From Pseudonocardia sp. T1-2H (GTDB lineage Bacteria; Actinomycetota; Actinomycetes; Mycobacteriales; Pseudonocardiaceae): a stretch of DNA of 64,000 nt. The position numbers and the translations under genes are program-made. Numbering within the stretch: the stretch's first letter is position 1; each line of letters begins with the position of its first letter. The stretch is from assembly GCF_038039215.1 (NCBI RefSeq), contig NZ_JBBPCL010000001.1:620001-684000 (forward strand), read 5' to 3'. Shown here piece after piece: positions 26,215-34,898 of this stretch. The notes under the pieces are model-generated. The model did not search any database. It saw only the letters and a program-made list of their open reading frames with translations, and was not told the DNA's origin.

Positions 26215-27162
26215 TCAGTTCGCGTGCAGCGCGGCGTTGAGGGCGATGCCCTCGCCCGTGCGGGGGAGCGCCTCGACCGCGCCGCTGATGCTGTTGCGGC
26301 GCAGCAGCACGCCGTCCTGGCCGGAGAGCGTGCGGGCGGCCACGGTGGCGCCGTCGGGCAGGGTCACCTTCGTGCCGGCGGTGACGTAGAGACCGGCCTC
26401 GACCACGCAGTCGTCGCCCAGGGAGATCCCGATGCCGGCGTTCGCGCCCAGCAGGCAACGCCGGCCGATCGAGATGACCTGGGTGCCGCCACCGGAGAGC
26501 GTCCCCATGATCGAGGCGCCGCCGCCGACGTCCGAGCCGTCGCCCACGACGACGCCCGCGGAGATCCGGCCCTCGACCATGGACGAGCCGAGGGTGCCGG
26601 CGTTGAAGTTCACGAAGCCCTCGTGCATGACGGTCGTGCCCTCGGCGAGGTGGGCGCCGAGCCGGACCCGGTCCGCGTCGGCGATCCGCACGCCCGACGG
26701 GAGCACGTAGTCGACCATCCGCGGGAACTTGTCCACGCCGTACACGGCGACCGCGCCGCGGGCCCGCAGCTTCGCGCGGACGAGCTCGAACCCGGCTACC
26801 GCGCACGGCCCGAAGTTGGTCCACGCGACGTTCGCGAGCAGGCCGAACTGGCCGTCGAGGTTGATCTCGTGCGGCCGGACGAGCCGGCTGGAGAGCAGGT
26901 GCAGCCGCAGGTACACGTCGGCCGCGTCGACCGGCTTGTCCGCCAGAGACGCGATCTCGGTACGGACGATCCTCGTCGTGACCTCGCGCGCCTCGTCGTC
27001 GCCGGTGAGTGGCTCGAGCGCGGCGCTGGTGTCGACGGCGTCCGCGCCCAGGGCGGGAGCCGGGTACCAGGTGTCGAGGATCGTCCCGTCCGGGGTGACG
27101 GTGGCGAGGCCGGTGCCGGAGGCACCCTCGCTGCGGAAACCTGTGCTGAACTCGGTGCTCAC
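26215..27162 (-). CDS. dapD: Tetrahydrodipicolinate N-succinyltransferase
   Basis: 315 residues from the GTG at 27162; in-frame codons further upstream have no conserved sequence and the actinobacterial enzyme is about 317 residues. The central and C-terminal parts are a left-handed beta-helix of hexapeptide repeats ([20 protein letters not shown], then [12 protein letters not shown], then [20 protein letters not shown]). It transfers succinate from succinyl-CoA in meso-DAP/lysine synthesis. It is divergent from dapE with 225 bp between. Confidence 0.94.
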   Translation of the reverse strand: MSTEFSTGFRSEGASGTGLATVTPDGTILDTWYPAPALGADAVDTSAALEPLTGDDEAREVTTRIVRTEIASLADKPVDAADVYLRLHLLSSRLVRPHEINLDGQFGLLANVAWTNFGPCAVAGFELVRAKLRARGAVAVYGVDKFPRMVDYVLPSGVRIADADRVRLGAHLAEGTTVMHEGFVNFNAGTLGSSMVEGRISAGVVVGDGSDVGGGASIMGTLSGGGTQVISIGRRCLLGANAGIGISLGDDCVVEAGLYVTAGTKVTLPDGATVAARTLSGQDGVLLRRNSISGAVEALPRTGEGIALNAALHAN

Positions 27163-27387
27163 GTCTGTGCAATCTACGTCAGTGGGTGCCGTGTCCGGGG
27201 CGCCGGTGGCCCGGATGACGCCGGGAGCAACTGCTCGACGGTCTGGGGGGTGGAAGACGGCCGTCGGTAGCCGCCTCGTGCCGCACGCGGCGGTCAACGG
27301 CGCCGAGGGACGTGGTGATCAGCCCCGCCCGGCCGGTGCGGCAACTCCCGCCCGTCGGGGCGGAGCCTCCCCGGTACCGTCGCCCGC

Positions 27388-28467
27388 GTGACCTCGCAGA
27401 CCACGGACCGGGCCCTCGACCTCACCGCGGATCCCGTCGACCTGACGGCCGCACTCGTCGACGTGCCCAGCGTGTCCGGGGACGAGGCCGTCCTCGCGGG
27501 CCTGCTCGAGGCCGCACTGCGGGAGCAGGCACCCCACCTCGAGGTCGTGCGCAGCGGCGCGGCCGTGCTGGCCCGGACCCACCTCGGGCGCGAGCAGCGG
27601 GTGCTCCTCGCGGGGCACATCGACACCGTCCCGATCGCGGACAACGTCCCGAGCCGTCGCGACGGCTCGGTTCTGTACGGCTGCGGCACGTCGGACATGA
27701 AGGCCGGGGACGCCGTCTTCGCGCACCTCGCCGCCACCCTCCCCGAGCCCCGGCACGACCTCACGCTGGTGTTCTACGACTGCGAGGAGGTCGAGGCCGC
27801 CCGCAACGGGCTGGGTCGCATCGAGCGCGAGCTCCCGGAGTGGCTTCGCGCCGACCTCGCGATCCTCGGCGAGCCGACGGACGGCGAGGTCGAGGCGGGC
27901 TGCCAGGGGACCCTGCGGGTGGTGGTCCGGACCACCGGGCGTCGGGCGCACTCGGCCCGCTCCTGGCTGGGGGACAACGCGATCCACCATGCGGGCGAGG
28001 TGCTGGGCCGGCTCGCCGGCTACGCCCCCCGGGACGTCGACATCGACGGCTGCGTCTACCGCGAGGGCCTGCAGGCGGTCCGGATCTCGGGGGGAGTGGC
28101 GGGCAACGTCGTGCCCGACGAGTGCGTGGTCACCGTCAACTTCCGGTTCGCACCGGACCGCACCGCCGAGGCCGCCGTGGCGCACGTCGAGGAGGTGCTC
28201 CACGGGTTCGACCTCGCCGTCACCGACCTCTCGCCCGGTGCCCTGCCCGGCCTCACCGCCCCCGCCGCGCAGCAGTTCCTGACGGCGACCGGGACGTCGG
28301 CGCGGGCGAAGTACGGCTGGACGGACGTCTCCCGGTTCGCCGCGCTGGGCATCCCGGCGATCAACTACGGTCCCGGGAACCCGAACCTGGCGCACACCCG
28401 CGAGGAGCACGTCGACGCCGCGGCCATCATCCGATGCACCGACGTCCTCCGGCGTTTTCTCGGCTGA
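27388..28467 (+). CDS. dapE: Succinyl-diaminopimelate desuccinylase
   Basis: 359 residues from a GTG, of the M20 di-zinc peptidase family. Metal ligands are His in [13 protein letters not shown], Asp in GTSDMKAGD, the Glu pair in DCEEVEA and the C-terminal His in [10 protein letters not shown]. It releases succinate to give LL-diaminopimelate. It is separated from dapD by a divergent promoter region and followed by a LOG-family gene at 28505. Confidence 0.94.
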   Translation: MTSQTTDRALDLTADPVDLTAALVDVPSVSGDEAVLAGLLEAALREQAPHLEVVRSGAAVLARTHLGREQRVLLAGHIDTVPIADNVPSRRDGSVLYGCGTSDMKAGDAVFAHLAATLPEPRHDLTLVFYDCEEVEAARNGLGRIERELPEWLRADLAILGEPTDGEVEAGCQGTLRVVVRTTGRRAHSARSWLGDNAIHHAGEVLGRLAGYAPRDVDIDGCVYREGLQAVRISGGVAGNVVPDECVVTVNFRFAPDRTAEAAVAHVEEVLHGFDLAVTDLSPGALPGLTAPAAQQFLTATGTSARAKYGWTDVSRFAALGIPAINYGPGNPNLAHTREEHVDAAAIIRCTDVLRRFLG

Positions 28468-28504
28468 CACCGGGCCGGCGCACGAGGCTCATTAGTCTGC
28501 GGAC

Positions 28505-29272
28505 ATGAGCGCGAACGGGGAGCGGGCCCGACCCGAGCAGAGTTTCCGCGGCCCGGTGGTGCTGCGTCGCGAGCACCAGACGGAGGGCAGCACCACGGAC
28601 CAGCGGCTGCTGGACTCACGCGGCCCGAGCGACTGGGTGCACACGGACCCCTGGCGGGTCATGCGGATCCAGGCCGAGTTCGTCGAGGGCTTCGGCATGC
28701 TGGCCGAGCTGCCCCGCGCGGTGACGGTCTTCGGTTCGGCGCGGACGCCGGCCGACAGCCCGGAGTACGCCCAGGGCGTACAGCTGGGCGCCGCACTGGC
28801 CGACGCCGGCTTCGCCACCATCACCGGCGGCGGCCCGGGCACGATGGAGGCCGTCAACAGGGGGTGCTCCGAGGCGGGCGGGCTGTCCGTCGGGCTGGGC
28901 ATCGAGCTGCCGTTCGAGCAGGGCCTCAACGAGTGGGTCGACCTGGGCATCAACTTCCGGTACTTCTTCGCCCGCAAGACGATGTTCGTCAAGTACTCCC
29001 AGGCGTTCGTCTGCCTGCCAGGCGGGTTCGGCACGCTCGACGAGCTGTTCGAGGCCATGACCCTGGTCCAGACGAAGAAGGTCACCAAGTTCCCGGTCGT
29101 CCTGCTCGGCAAGGAGTACTGGCAGGGCCTCTACGACTGGATCGCGGGCCCGGTCCTGAAGACCGGCAAGATCGGCGAGAAGGACCTGGCGCTGCTGCAC
29201 CTCACCGACGACGTCGACGACGCGGTCAAGGTCGTGCACGAGGCGTACCGCGCGTGGGAGGAGACGCACTGA
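28505..29272 (+). CDS. LOG-family (TIGR00730) Rossmann-fold protein, first copy
   Basis: 255 residues with a long N-terminal lead of about 60 residues (PEQSFRGPVVLRREHQTEGS). The lysine-decarboxylase-like core has ARKTMFVKYSQAF followed by CLPGGFGTLDE, the PGGxGTxxE plus RK pattern of LOG cytokinin-nucleotide phosphoribohydrolases. Actinobacterial LOG proteins cleave AMP-type nucleotides to free base and ribose 5-phosphate; the true substrate is not evident. It overlaps the second LOG gene by one base. Confidence 0.88.
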   Translation: MSANGERARPEQSFRGPVVLRREHQTEGSTTDQRLLDSRGPSDWVHTDPWRVMRIQAEFVEGFGMLAELPRAVTVFGSARTPADSPEYAQGVQLGAALADAGFATITGGGPGTMEAVNRGCSEAGGLSVGLGIELPFEQGLNEWVDLGINFRYFFARKTMFVKYSQAFVCLPGGFGTLDELFEAMTLVQTKKVTKFPVVLLGKEYWQGLYDWIAGPVLKTGKIGEKDLALLHLTDDVDDAVKVVHEAYRAWEETH

Positions 29273-29871
29273 TGACGGCCGGACGCGGGGGCCGGGACCC
29301 GCACGCCGTCTGCGTCTACTGCGGCTCCTCGGACGGCGTCCCGCAGCGCTACCTGGACCTCGCGTCGGAGGTGGGCCGGGAGATCGGGGCCCGCGGCTGG
29401 TCGCTGGTCTCCGGCGGCGGCAAGCGGTCGATGATGGGCGCCGTCGCGCTCGGGGCGCGTGAGGCGGGCGCCCGGACCGTCGGGGTGATCCCGCGGAGCA
29501 TGGTCGAGCGCGAGTGGGCGGACCACGACTCGGACGAGCTTCTCGTCACTGAGACGATGCGGGAGCGGAAGGCGCTGATGGAGGCGCACGCCGACGCGTT
29601 CCTCGCGCTCCCGGGCGGTATCGGGACCTGCGAGGAACTCTTCGAGGTCTGGTCGGCCGGAGCGCTGGACCTGCACGCCAAACCGGTCGTGATCCTGGAC
29701 CCGGACGGCCACTGGACGGGTCTGCTCCAGTGGGTCGAAGGGCTCATGGCGGCCGGGTTCGCGAGCCGCGCCCCGCTGGAGCGGATCACGGTGGTGCGCG
29801 ACGTCGCGGGCGCCCTGGAGGCCTGCGCCCCCCGCGTCGACGCCACGGCCGTGCCACGATCGGGGACGTGA
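29272..29871 (+). CDS. LOG-family (TIGR00730) protein, second copy
   Basis: 199 residues from the ATG at 29272, which shares a base with the preceding stop. The core is compact and of plant-LOG type: CVYCGSSDG at the N-terminus, RERKALMEAHADAF and LPGGIGTCEELFEV for nucleotide binding and catalysis. It is distinct from its neighbour (shorter, different N-terminus). The stop overlaps the folP2 start as GTGA, so LOG, LOG and folP2 form an operon, as in mycobacteria. Confidence 0.9.
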   Translation: MTAGRGGRDPHAVCVYCGSSDGVPQRYLDLASEVGREIGARGWSLVSGGGKRSMMGAVALGAREAGARTVGVIPRSMVEREWADHDSDELLVTETMRERKALMEAHADAFLALPGGIGTCEELFEVWSAGALDLHAKPVVILDPDGHWTGLLQWVEGLMAAGFASRAPLERITVVRDVAGALEACAPRVDATAVPRSGT

Positions 29872-30738
29872 CGCTCCCCCGCTCCGCTTCGGCACCCGGA
29901 CCCCGGCCCAGGACCGCGCGTTGGTCATGGCCATCGTGAACCGCACGCCGGACTCGTTCTACGACCGCGGTGCCACGTTCTCCGACGACGCCGCGATGGC
30001 GAAGGTCGACCGGGCCGTCGCCGAGGGCGCGGACATCGTCGACATCGGCGGCGTGAAGGCCGGCCCGGGGGACGTCGTGGACGTCGACGAGGAGGTCCGC
30101 CGCGTCGTGCCGTTCGTCGCCGCCGTGCGCGAGCGGTACCCGGACGTCGTGATCAGCGTCGACACCTGGCGGGGCGCCGTCGGCCGGCTCGCCGTCGCGG
30201 AGGGCGCGGACCTGCTCAACGACACGTGGGCCGGGACGGACCCGACGCTCGCCGAGGTCGCCGCCGAGACCGGCGCCGGGATCGTCTGCTCGCACACCGG
30301 GGGGCCGCGCCCCGGCTGCGGCCGCACCGGGTGCGCTACCCGGACGTCGTCGCGGACGTGGTGGAGGAGGTCACCGGGCAGGCGGAACGGCTGCTCGCGA
30401 TGGGGGTGCCGCGCGAGGGCATCCTCGTGGACCCGACCCACGACTTCGGCAAGAACACCTTCCACGGCCTGGCCCTGTTGCGGCACTGCGACACGCTCGT
30501 CGCGACGGGCTGGCCGGTCCTGATGGCCCTGTCCAACAAGGATTTCGTGGGGGAGACCCTGGGCGTCCCGCTCGAGGAGCGCATCGAGGGCACGCTGGCC
30601 GCGACGGCGCTGGCCGCGGCGGCGGGCGCGCGGGTATTCCGCGCGCACCAGGTCGTGGAGACCCGGCGCACCGTGGACATGGTCGCCTCCATTCTGGGTA
30701 CCCGTAGTCCGGCGCGGACGGTCCGCGCGCTGGCGTAG
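29868..30738 (+). CDS. folP2: Dihydropteroate synthase homologue FolP2, interrupted by two frameshifts
   Basis: Sequence matches a DHPS TIM barrel: ALVMAIVNRTPDSFYDRGAT, then DIGGVKAGPG, and ISVDTWRG in the first frame, with DVVADVVEEV, VDPTHDFGKNTFH and ALSNKDFVGE in the second. The frame breaks at the G6 run 30299-30304 (one more G restores it). A further missing C in the C5 run 29876-29880 is needed to join the GTG at 29868, which gives a GTGA overlap with the LOG gene. Corrected, it is about 290 residues. In mycobacteria FolP2 appears not to replace FolP1; its real function is uncertain. Confidence 0.8.
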
Positions 30739-30948
30739 TAGGGAGGAATCACCCGGAAGTTTGGTTCATCTCTGACCGGCAGTTCAAGGGCGGGCCCGTT
30801 CGGATGCTCTTAACCGCGCTGTAACGAGTCGTGTCGTGAACAGTAATCCGCAATGGAACTAATCGAGTACTCGCACCACGAGTTGGAATCCCAGTTGATC
30901 CTTACGCCGACGCGTTGACCGCGTTCAGAGACCGACCCGAGGAGAACC
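30739..30948 (+). promoter_or_regulatory. Probable promoter region of gpgS
   Basis: A 210-bp gap much richer in A/T than its surroundings, with GTTCATCTCTGACCGG, GATGCTCTTAACCGC and a 10-bp palindrome CGAGTACTCG at 30864-30873. A GAGGAGAA Shine-Dalgarno sequence precedes the gpgS ATG. No regulator can be named from the sequence. Confidence 0.4.
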
Positions 30949-31908
30949 ATGCAGCCGATCACCGAGGACTGGTTCGCCCGTCGCACCTGGCAGGCCCCGG
31001 ACTGGACCGTCGAGGACCTGATCGCCGCGAAGCGTGGCCGCAGGGTGTCCGTCGTCCTTCCCGCGTTGAACGAGGAAGCGACCATCGGCGCCATCGTCGC
31101 CGGTATCGCGCCTTTCACCATGGGGAACCGGCCCTTGGTCGACGACCTGCTGGTCATGGATTCCGGGTCCGAGGACCGCACCATCGAGATAGCGCGCGAG
31201 AACGGCGCCCGCGTCGCGCGGCGCACCGATGTCGTGCCGCATCTCGAGCCGGTTCCCGGTAAGGGCGAGGTGCTCTGGCGTTCGCTCGCCGCCACCGACG
31301 GCGACGTCATCTGCTTCATCGACTCGGATCTCGTCGACTTCGACCCCGGGTTCGTCCCGTCGCTGCTCGGCCCGCTGCTGCTGGCGGACGGCGTGCACCT
31401 GGTGAAGGGCTTCTACCGGCGGCCGCTGCGCCTCGAGGTCACCGAGGCCGAGTCGCTGGACCACGGCGGCGGCCGGGTCACCGAGCTCGTCGCCCGCCCG
31501 CTGCTGTCCGCCCTCCGTCCGGAGCTCGCCGGCATCGTCCAGCCACTCGGCGGCGAGTACGCGGGCACCCGCGCGCTGCTCGAGTCCGTCCCCTTCGCCA
31601 CGAGCTACGGGGTGGAGATCGGGCTGCTGCTCGACACGGTCGACGGCTTGGGCCTCGACGCCATCGCCCAGGTGAACCTCGGGGTGCGCAAGCACCGCAA
31701 CCGCAACCTCATGGACCTCGGGGTCATGGCCCGGCAGATCACGGCCACGGCGCTGCGCCGCACGGGGCTGCCGGACACCGGCGCACCGCTGACGCAGTTC
31801 GTGCAGGTCGGGGGCGAATGGGTCCCGAACAGCCGGGAGCTGGTCACCACCGAGCGGCCGCCGATGCGGGAGGTCCTGCCCGCCCGGCAGCCGGACCAGG
31901 TCGCCTGA
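30949..31908 (+). CDS. gpgS: Glucosyl-3-phosphoglycerate synthase
   Basis: 319 residues, a GT-A glycosyltransferase of family GT81. SVVLPALNEEATIG, VMDSGSEDRT and the metal-binding DxD in CFIDSDLVDF are present, with YGVEIGLLLDTVDGLG in the acceptor half. The enzyme joins glucose from UDP/ADP-glucose to 3-phosphoglycerate, the first step to glucosylglycerate and methylglucose lipopolysaccharide. Its place after folP2 matches Rv1207-Rv1208. Confidence 0.94.
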   Translation: MQPITEDWFARRTWQAPDWTVEDLIAAKRGRRVSVVLPALNEEATIGAIVAGIAPFTMGNRPLVDDLLVMDSGSEDRTIEIARENGARVARRTDVVPHLEPVPGKGEVLWRSLAATDGDVICFIDSDLVDFDPGFVPSLLGPLLLADGVHLVKGFYRRPLRLEVTEAESLDHGGGRVTELVARPLLSALRPELAGIVQPLGGEYAGTRALLESVPFATSYGVEIGLLLDTVDGLGLDAIAQVNLGVRKHRNRNLMDLGVMARQITATALRRTGLPDTGAPLTQFVQVGGEWVPNSRELVTTERPPMREVLPARQPDQVA

Positions 31909-31945
31909 GCCCTGTCGCGTCGTTCCCCACCCATGATGGGATGGC

Positions 31946-32338
31946 GTGGTGGGGACCGCTCTGATCTACCTGCTCGTCGTCGCGGCGGTGGCGGCGGTGG
32001 TGTTCGTGCTCGCGGCCATGGTCTTCGGCCGGGGCGAGGAGTTGGCCCCGCTGGCGCCGGGGGCGACACCGACCCGGCTGCCCGCGGAGTCCGTCCGCGG
32101 GGCGGACGTGCGGGACCTGCGCTTCCAGCAGGTCGTGCGCGGGTACCGGATGGGCGAGGTGGACTGGGTGCTCGAACGCCTGGCGGATGAGGTGGACCGG
32201 CTCACGCGCGAACGCGACGTGCTGGCGGCCCGGGTCGAGGAACTGGAGTCCGGTCCCGCGATCCCGGTCGCGCGGCACGCGACCGGCAGCACCCACCGGC
32301 GGATCGGGCCGTCCGAGCACGAGGGGCCGCGCCAGTGA
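31946..32338 (+). CDS. Membrane-anchored DivIVA-domain protein
   Basis: 130 residues: one N-terminal TM helix (LIYLLVVAAVAAVVFVLAAMV), a linker, then a DivIVA-like motif (FQQVVRGYRMGEVDWVLERLADEVDRL) leading into a short coiled coil. It corresponds in position and layout to the Rv1209 type. DivIVA-like proteins organise pole or septum in actinomycetes; this short form probably tethers a partner to the membrane. The stop overlaps the next gene by 4 bp. Confidence 0.85.
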   Translation: MVGTALIYLLVVAAVAAVVFVLAAMVFGRGEELAPLAPGATPTRLPAESVRGADVRDLRFQQVVRGYRMGEVDWVLERLADEVDRLTRERDVLAARVEELESGPAIPVARHATGSTHRRIGPSEHEGPRQ

Positions 32339-32853
32339 GTGAGCCGCCGACCGGCGGGACGCCGGCTCCGAACGCCCGTCGCGAGCTGACCCTGACCGTC
32401 GACGTCCGGGCGCCCGCCCCTGTGGTCTGGGCCTACGTGACGGACTGGGAGACGCAGGGGGAGTGGATCCCCGCCACCCGCGTCCGGCGCACCGGCGGGG
32501 ACGGCCGGTCCGTCGGCTCCACCCTCGACGCCTTCACCGGCGTCGGCCCGGTCGGCTTCCGGGACACCATGGAGATCACCGAGTGGAGTGAGCCGGCGCC
32601 CGGTTCCGACGGGCCCTGGCGCTGCGTCGTCCTGCACACCGGGAAGGTCGTGCGCGGCGACGGCGTGTTCGAGGTCGTCGAGCTCGGGCCGGAACGCTCC
32701 CGCTTCGTCTGGACCGAGCTGCTGGACCTCCCGCTCGGGGCCGTCGGCCGGTTCGGCTGGCCGCTGGTGCGGCCCGGCTTCGCGGCCGGTGTCCAGCTCG
32801 CGCTGCGGAAGATGGCCCGGCTGTGCGAGCGGCGGTACACCGCACCGCGGTGA
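32335..32853 (+). CDS. SRPBCC-family protein
   Basis: 172 residues from a GTG overlapping the upstream stop. The polyketide-cyclase/START-like fold is indicated by TLTVDVRAPAPVVWAYVTDW at the start, the DTMEITEWSE strand and the GRFGWPLVRPGFAAGVQLAL terminal helix. It probably binds a hydrophobic ligand in its cavity; no catalytic residue is identifiable. It lies within the DivIVA-tagA run. Confidence 0.82.
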   Translation: MSEPPTGGTPAPNARRELTLTVDVRAPAPVVWAYVTDWETQGEWIPATRVRRTGGDGRSVGSTLDAFTGVGPVGFRDTMEITEWSEPAPGSDGPWRCVVLHTGKVVRGDGVFEVVELGPERSRFVWTELLDLPLGAVGRFGWPLVRPGFAAGVQLALRKMARLCERRYTAPR

Positions 32854-32907
32854 CCGGGGAGAGCGAGCGCGACGGAACCGTCGGACCCCGCGGGTAGCGT
32901 GCCGCCC

Positions 32908-33489
32908 GTGACGACTCCTGCCGACGAGCGCCTCCGATGCGGATGGGCCACCTCCGCCCCGGAGTACGTCGCCTATCACGACGACGAGTGGGGCCGGCCC
33001 CTGCGCGGCGAGGTCGCGCTCTTCGAGAGGCTCACGCTCGAGGGCTTCCAGTCCGGGCTCTCGTGGCTGGTGATCCTGCGCAAGCGGCCGGCGTTCCGGG
33101 AGGCGTTCGCGGGGTTCGACCCGGAGGTCGTCGCCAAGTTCGACGATGCGGACCGCGCGCGGCTGCTGGCGGACGCCGGCATCGTCCGGAACCGCCTGAA
33201 GATCGATGCGGCGATCGACAACGCCCGGGCGGTCCTGGAGCTCGACACGCCGCTCGACGAGCTGCTGTGGTCGTTCGCGCCGGACCCGGCCGTCCACGTC
33301 CGTCCGGCGACACTCGCCGAGGTACCGGCCACGAGCGGGGAGTCGAAGGCCATGGCGAAGGAGCTCAAACGGCGTGGCTTCCGGTTCGTTGGACCCACCA
33401 CCTGCTACGCGCTGATGCAGGCCGCGGGGCTCGTGGACGACCACGTCGCGGACTGCTGGCGGGCGTCCCCGGACGCCCCGCGTCCATAA
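32908..33489 (+). CDS. tagA: DNA-3-methyladenine glycosylase I
   Basis: About 193 residues from the GTG at 32908 (a GTG at 32899 is an alternative). Signature residues RCGWA at the start, YHDDEWGRPL, the helix-hairpin-helix-like region around ESKAMAKELKRRGFRFVGPT, and C-terminal Cys/His positions (VDDHVADCW) fit TagA, which excises 3-methyladenine from alkylated DNA. Mycobacterial Rv1210 has the same place. Confidence 0.93.
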   Translation: MTTPADERLRCGWATSAPEYVAYHDDEWGRPLRGEVALFERLTLEGFQSGLSWLVILRKRPAFREAFAGFDPEVVAKFDDADRARLLADAGIVRNRLKIDAAIDNARAVLELDTPLDELLWSFAPDPAVHVRPATLAEVPATSGESKAMAKELKRRGFRFVGPTTCYALMQAAGLVDDHVADCWRASPDAPRP

Positions 33490-33691
33490 CGGACGGTCCC
33501 CTCCCGACGCCGCGTTCAGCCCGTGATCCGGCGATTGCGCAGCGTGCACGCATCACCCCGCGGTGGCCCATTGATCGCCTCGGTTGTACCTCACGCTCCG
33601 CAATAGGGGAGAATGGCCACACCATCCCGCCGTGCGCGCTCCCCAGCGCATCGGCGCCCTGCACGAGAACTGACGACGGAGGGAGCAGGAC

Positions 33692-33862
33692 ATGGCGGCG
33701 ATGAAGCCCCGGACCGGTGACGGACCCCTGGAAGTGACGAAGGAGGGCCGGGGCATCGTGATGAGGGTTCCGCTCGAGGGCGGCGGCCGGCTCGTCGTCG
33801 AGATGACCCCCGAAGAGGCCAGCAACCTGGGCGACGCTCTCAAGGCGGCCTCCCCCAGCTGA
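33692..33862 (+). CDS. DUF3117 small protein (Rv1211 type)
   Basis: A 56-codon gene from the ATG at 33692 with a strong GGAGGGAGCAGG ribosome site. The product begins MAAMKPRTGDGPLEVTKEGR, then GIVMRVPLEGGGRLVVEMTP, and matches the universally short, highly conserved actinobacterial DUF3117 family. No function is known. Position between tagA and glgM matches Rv1211. The 200 bp upstream hold a T/A-richer promoter-like segment. Confidence 0.92.
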   Translation: MAAMKPRTGDGPLEVTKEGRGIVMRVPLEGGGRLVVEMTPEEASNLGDALKAASPS

Positions 33863-33959
33863 GCCCCGGAAGTGGGTGCCCGTGTCGTACCCGCGACGCG
33901 GGGCCCGCACCAGGACGTCCGGGGCAGGCTCCTCGGAACAGGCTGCCCGGACGTGCGCG

Positions 33960-34145
33960 TCAGGACTCGGTGCCCGCCGTGGCGTGCACGCCCTGCTCGC
34001 TCACCCCCGTGTCGGCGAGTTCCAGGTGCTGGATCGACACCGCCCCGCACACGCAGAGCCGGTAGCGGACCCAGCCCTCGGAGGTGCGGTGGGTCGAGAG
34101 CGTCCTGGCCTCGTCCGTCGGCCAGCCGCAGCGCGTGCAGCGCAT
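33960..34145 (-). CDS. Small zinc-ribbon-like protein
   Basis: 61 residues from the ATG at 34145. Two Cys pairs, CTRC near the N-terminus and CVC in YRLCVCGAVS, form a plausible four-Cys zinc ribbon, with an acidic, Thr-rich tail. It diverges from the CGNR regulator gene across a 77-bp AT-rich region, suggesting linked control. Function unknown. Confidence 0.7.
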   Translation of the reverse strand: MRCTRCGWPTDEARTLSTHRTSEGWVRYRLCVCGAVSIQHLELADTGVSEQGVHATAGTES

Positions 34146-34222
34146 CGTCGCACTCCTGATGAGAGTAATGTGCGTCTTAATTTGACGCCTTACGCCTAGA
34201 GGGTAGCAGGAGTAATAGATCA
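34146..34222. promoter_or_regulatory. Divergent AT-rich promoter with inverted repeat
   Basis: The most AT-rich stretch nearby. GCGTC (34172-34176) and GACGC (34184-34188) form an inverted repeat around TTAATTT, extended by GTAA and TTAC on the outside. AGTAAT appears on both flanks. It serves the zinc-ribbon gene (-) and the CGNR gene (+); the repeat is a candidate site for the CGNR protein itself. Confidence 0.5.
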
Positions 34223-34777
34223 GTGGACTTCATTGGTTACAGAAGTGACGCGCTCGGCGCTGCGGTCGAACTGGTCAACACGGTCACGGCCGCGCCGGCG
34301 GGCCGTAACGGCGAGAGCGCGCCGCCGAACCAGCTCCGTGAGGTCCTGCTCGCCCACGGTTACCTCGCGGGCCGCGCACCCGCATCGGTGGAGCCCACAT
34401 TGCGGGGCTGGGCGCACCGGCTGCGCACCGTGTTCGACGCCGAGGACCTCGACGAGACCGCGGTGGCGGTGAACGCGGTGCTCGCGGACGTCGTGATCGG
34501 CCCGCACCTGACCCGGCACGACGACCAGAGCTGGCACCTGCACTACTCGCCGCCGGACGCCGCCGTGGTGGACCGGGTCCGCTCCACCACGGCCTTCGCC
34601 CTCGCCATGCTGGTGTCCGAGTACGGGATGGACCGACACGGCGTCTGCGCCGCGGACGGCTGCTCGCGCGTCTTCGCGGACACCTCCCGCAACGCCGCCC
34701 GCCGCTACTGCTCCCCGGCCTGCGCCAACCGCTCCGCGGTCGCCGCCCACCGCGCCCGCCAGCGCTCCTCCCGCTGA
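34223..34777 (+). CDS. CGNR zinc-finger regulator
   Basis: 184 residues from a GTG with CAGGAG upstream. An N-terminal ABATE-like domain (GAAVELVNTVTA, LREVLLAHGYLA) precedes a C-terminal CGNR-type zinc finger: CAADGCSRVF, then RRYCSPACANRSAVAAHRAR, in which the signature reads CANR. These are putative DNA-binding regulators with unknown ligands. It is divergent from the small zinc-ribbon gene and ends next to a repeat cluster. Confidence 0.87.
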   Translation: MDFIGYRSDALGAAVELVNTVTAAPAGRNGESAPPNQLREVLLAHGYLAGRAPASVEPTLRGWAHRLRTVFDAEDLDETAVAVNAVLADVVIGPHLTRHDDQSWHLHYSPPDAAVVDRVRSTTAFALAMLVSEYGMDRHGVCAADGCSRVFADTSRNAARRYCSPACANRSAVAAHRARQRSSR

Positions 34778-34779
34778 CC

Positions 34780-34898
34780 GCGACTCGCGCGGTCTCACAC
34801 CCCGACTCGCGCGGCGCGAGAGCGCGACTCGCGGGAGTTACGGACGGCCAGCCCGCGAGTCGGGGTGTGAGGCCCCGCGAGTCGTCGGTCTCGGCGGT
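34780..34898. repeat. 22-bp repeat cluster in inverted arrangement, with 18-bp stem
   Basis: Three units in the GCGACTCGC sense begin at 34780, 34802 and 34824; two in the opposite sense (GCGAGTCG) begin at 34855 and 34877, again 22 bp apart. As a result, 34794-34811 and 34854-34871 are perfect 18-bp inverted repeats around a 42-base loop. It lies between convergent CGNR and glgM genes, where it could end transcription in both directions. Same family as the arrays at 6.1 and 62.3-62.9 kb. Confidence 0.88.
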
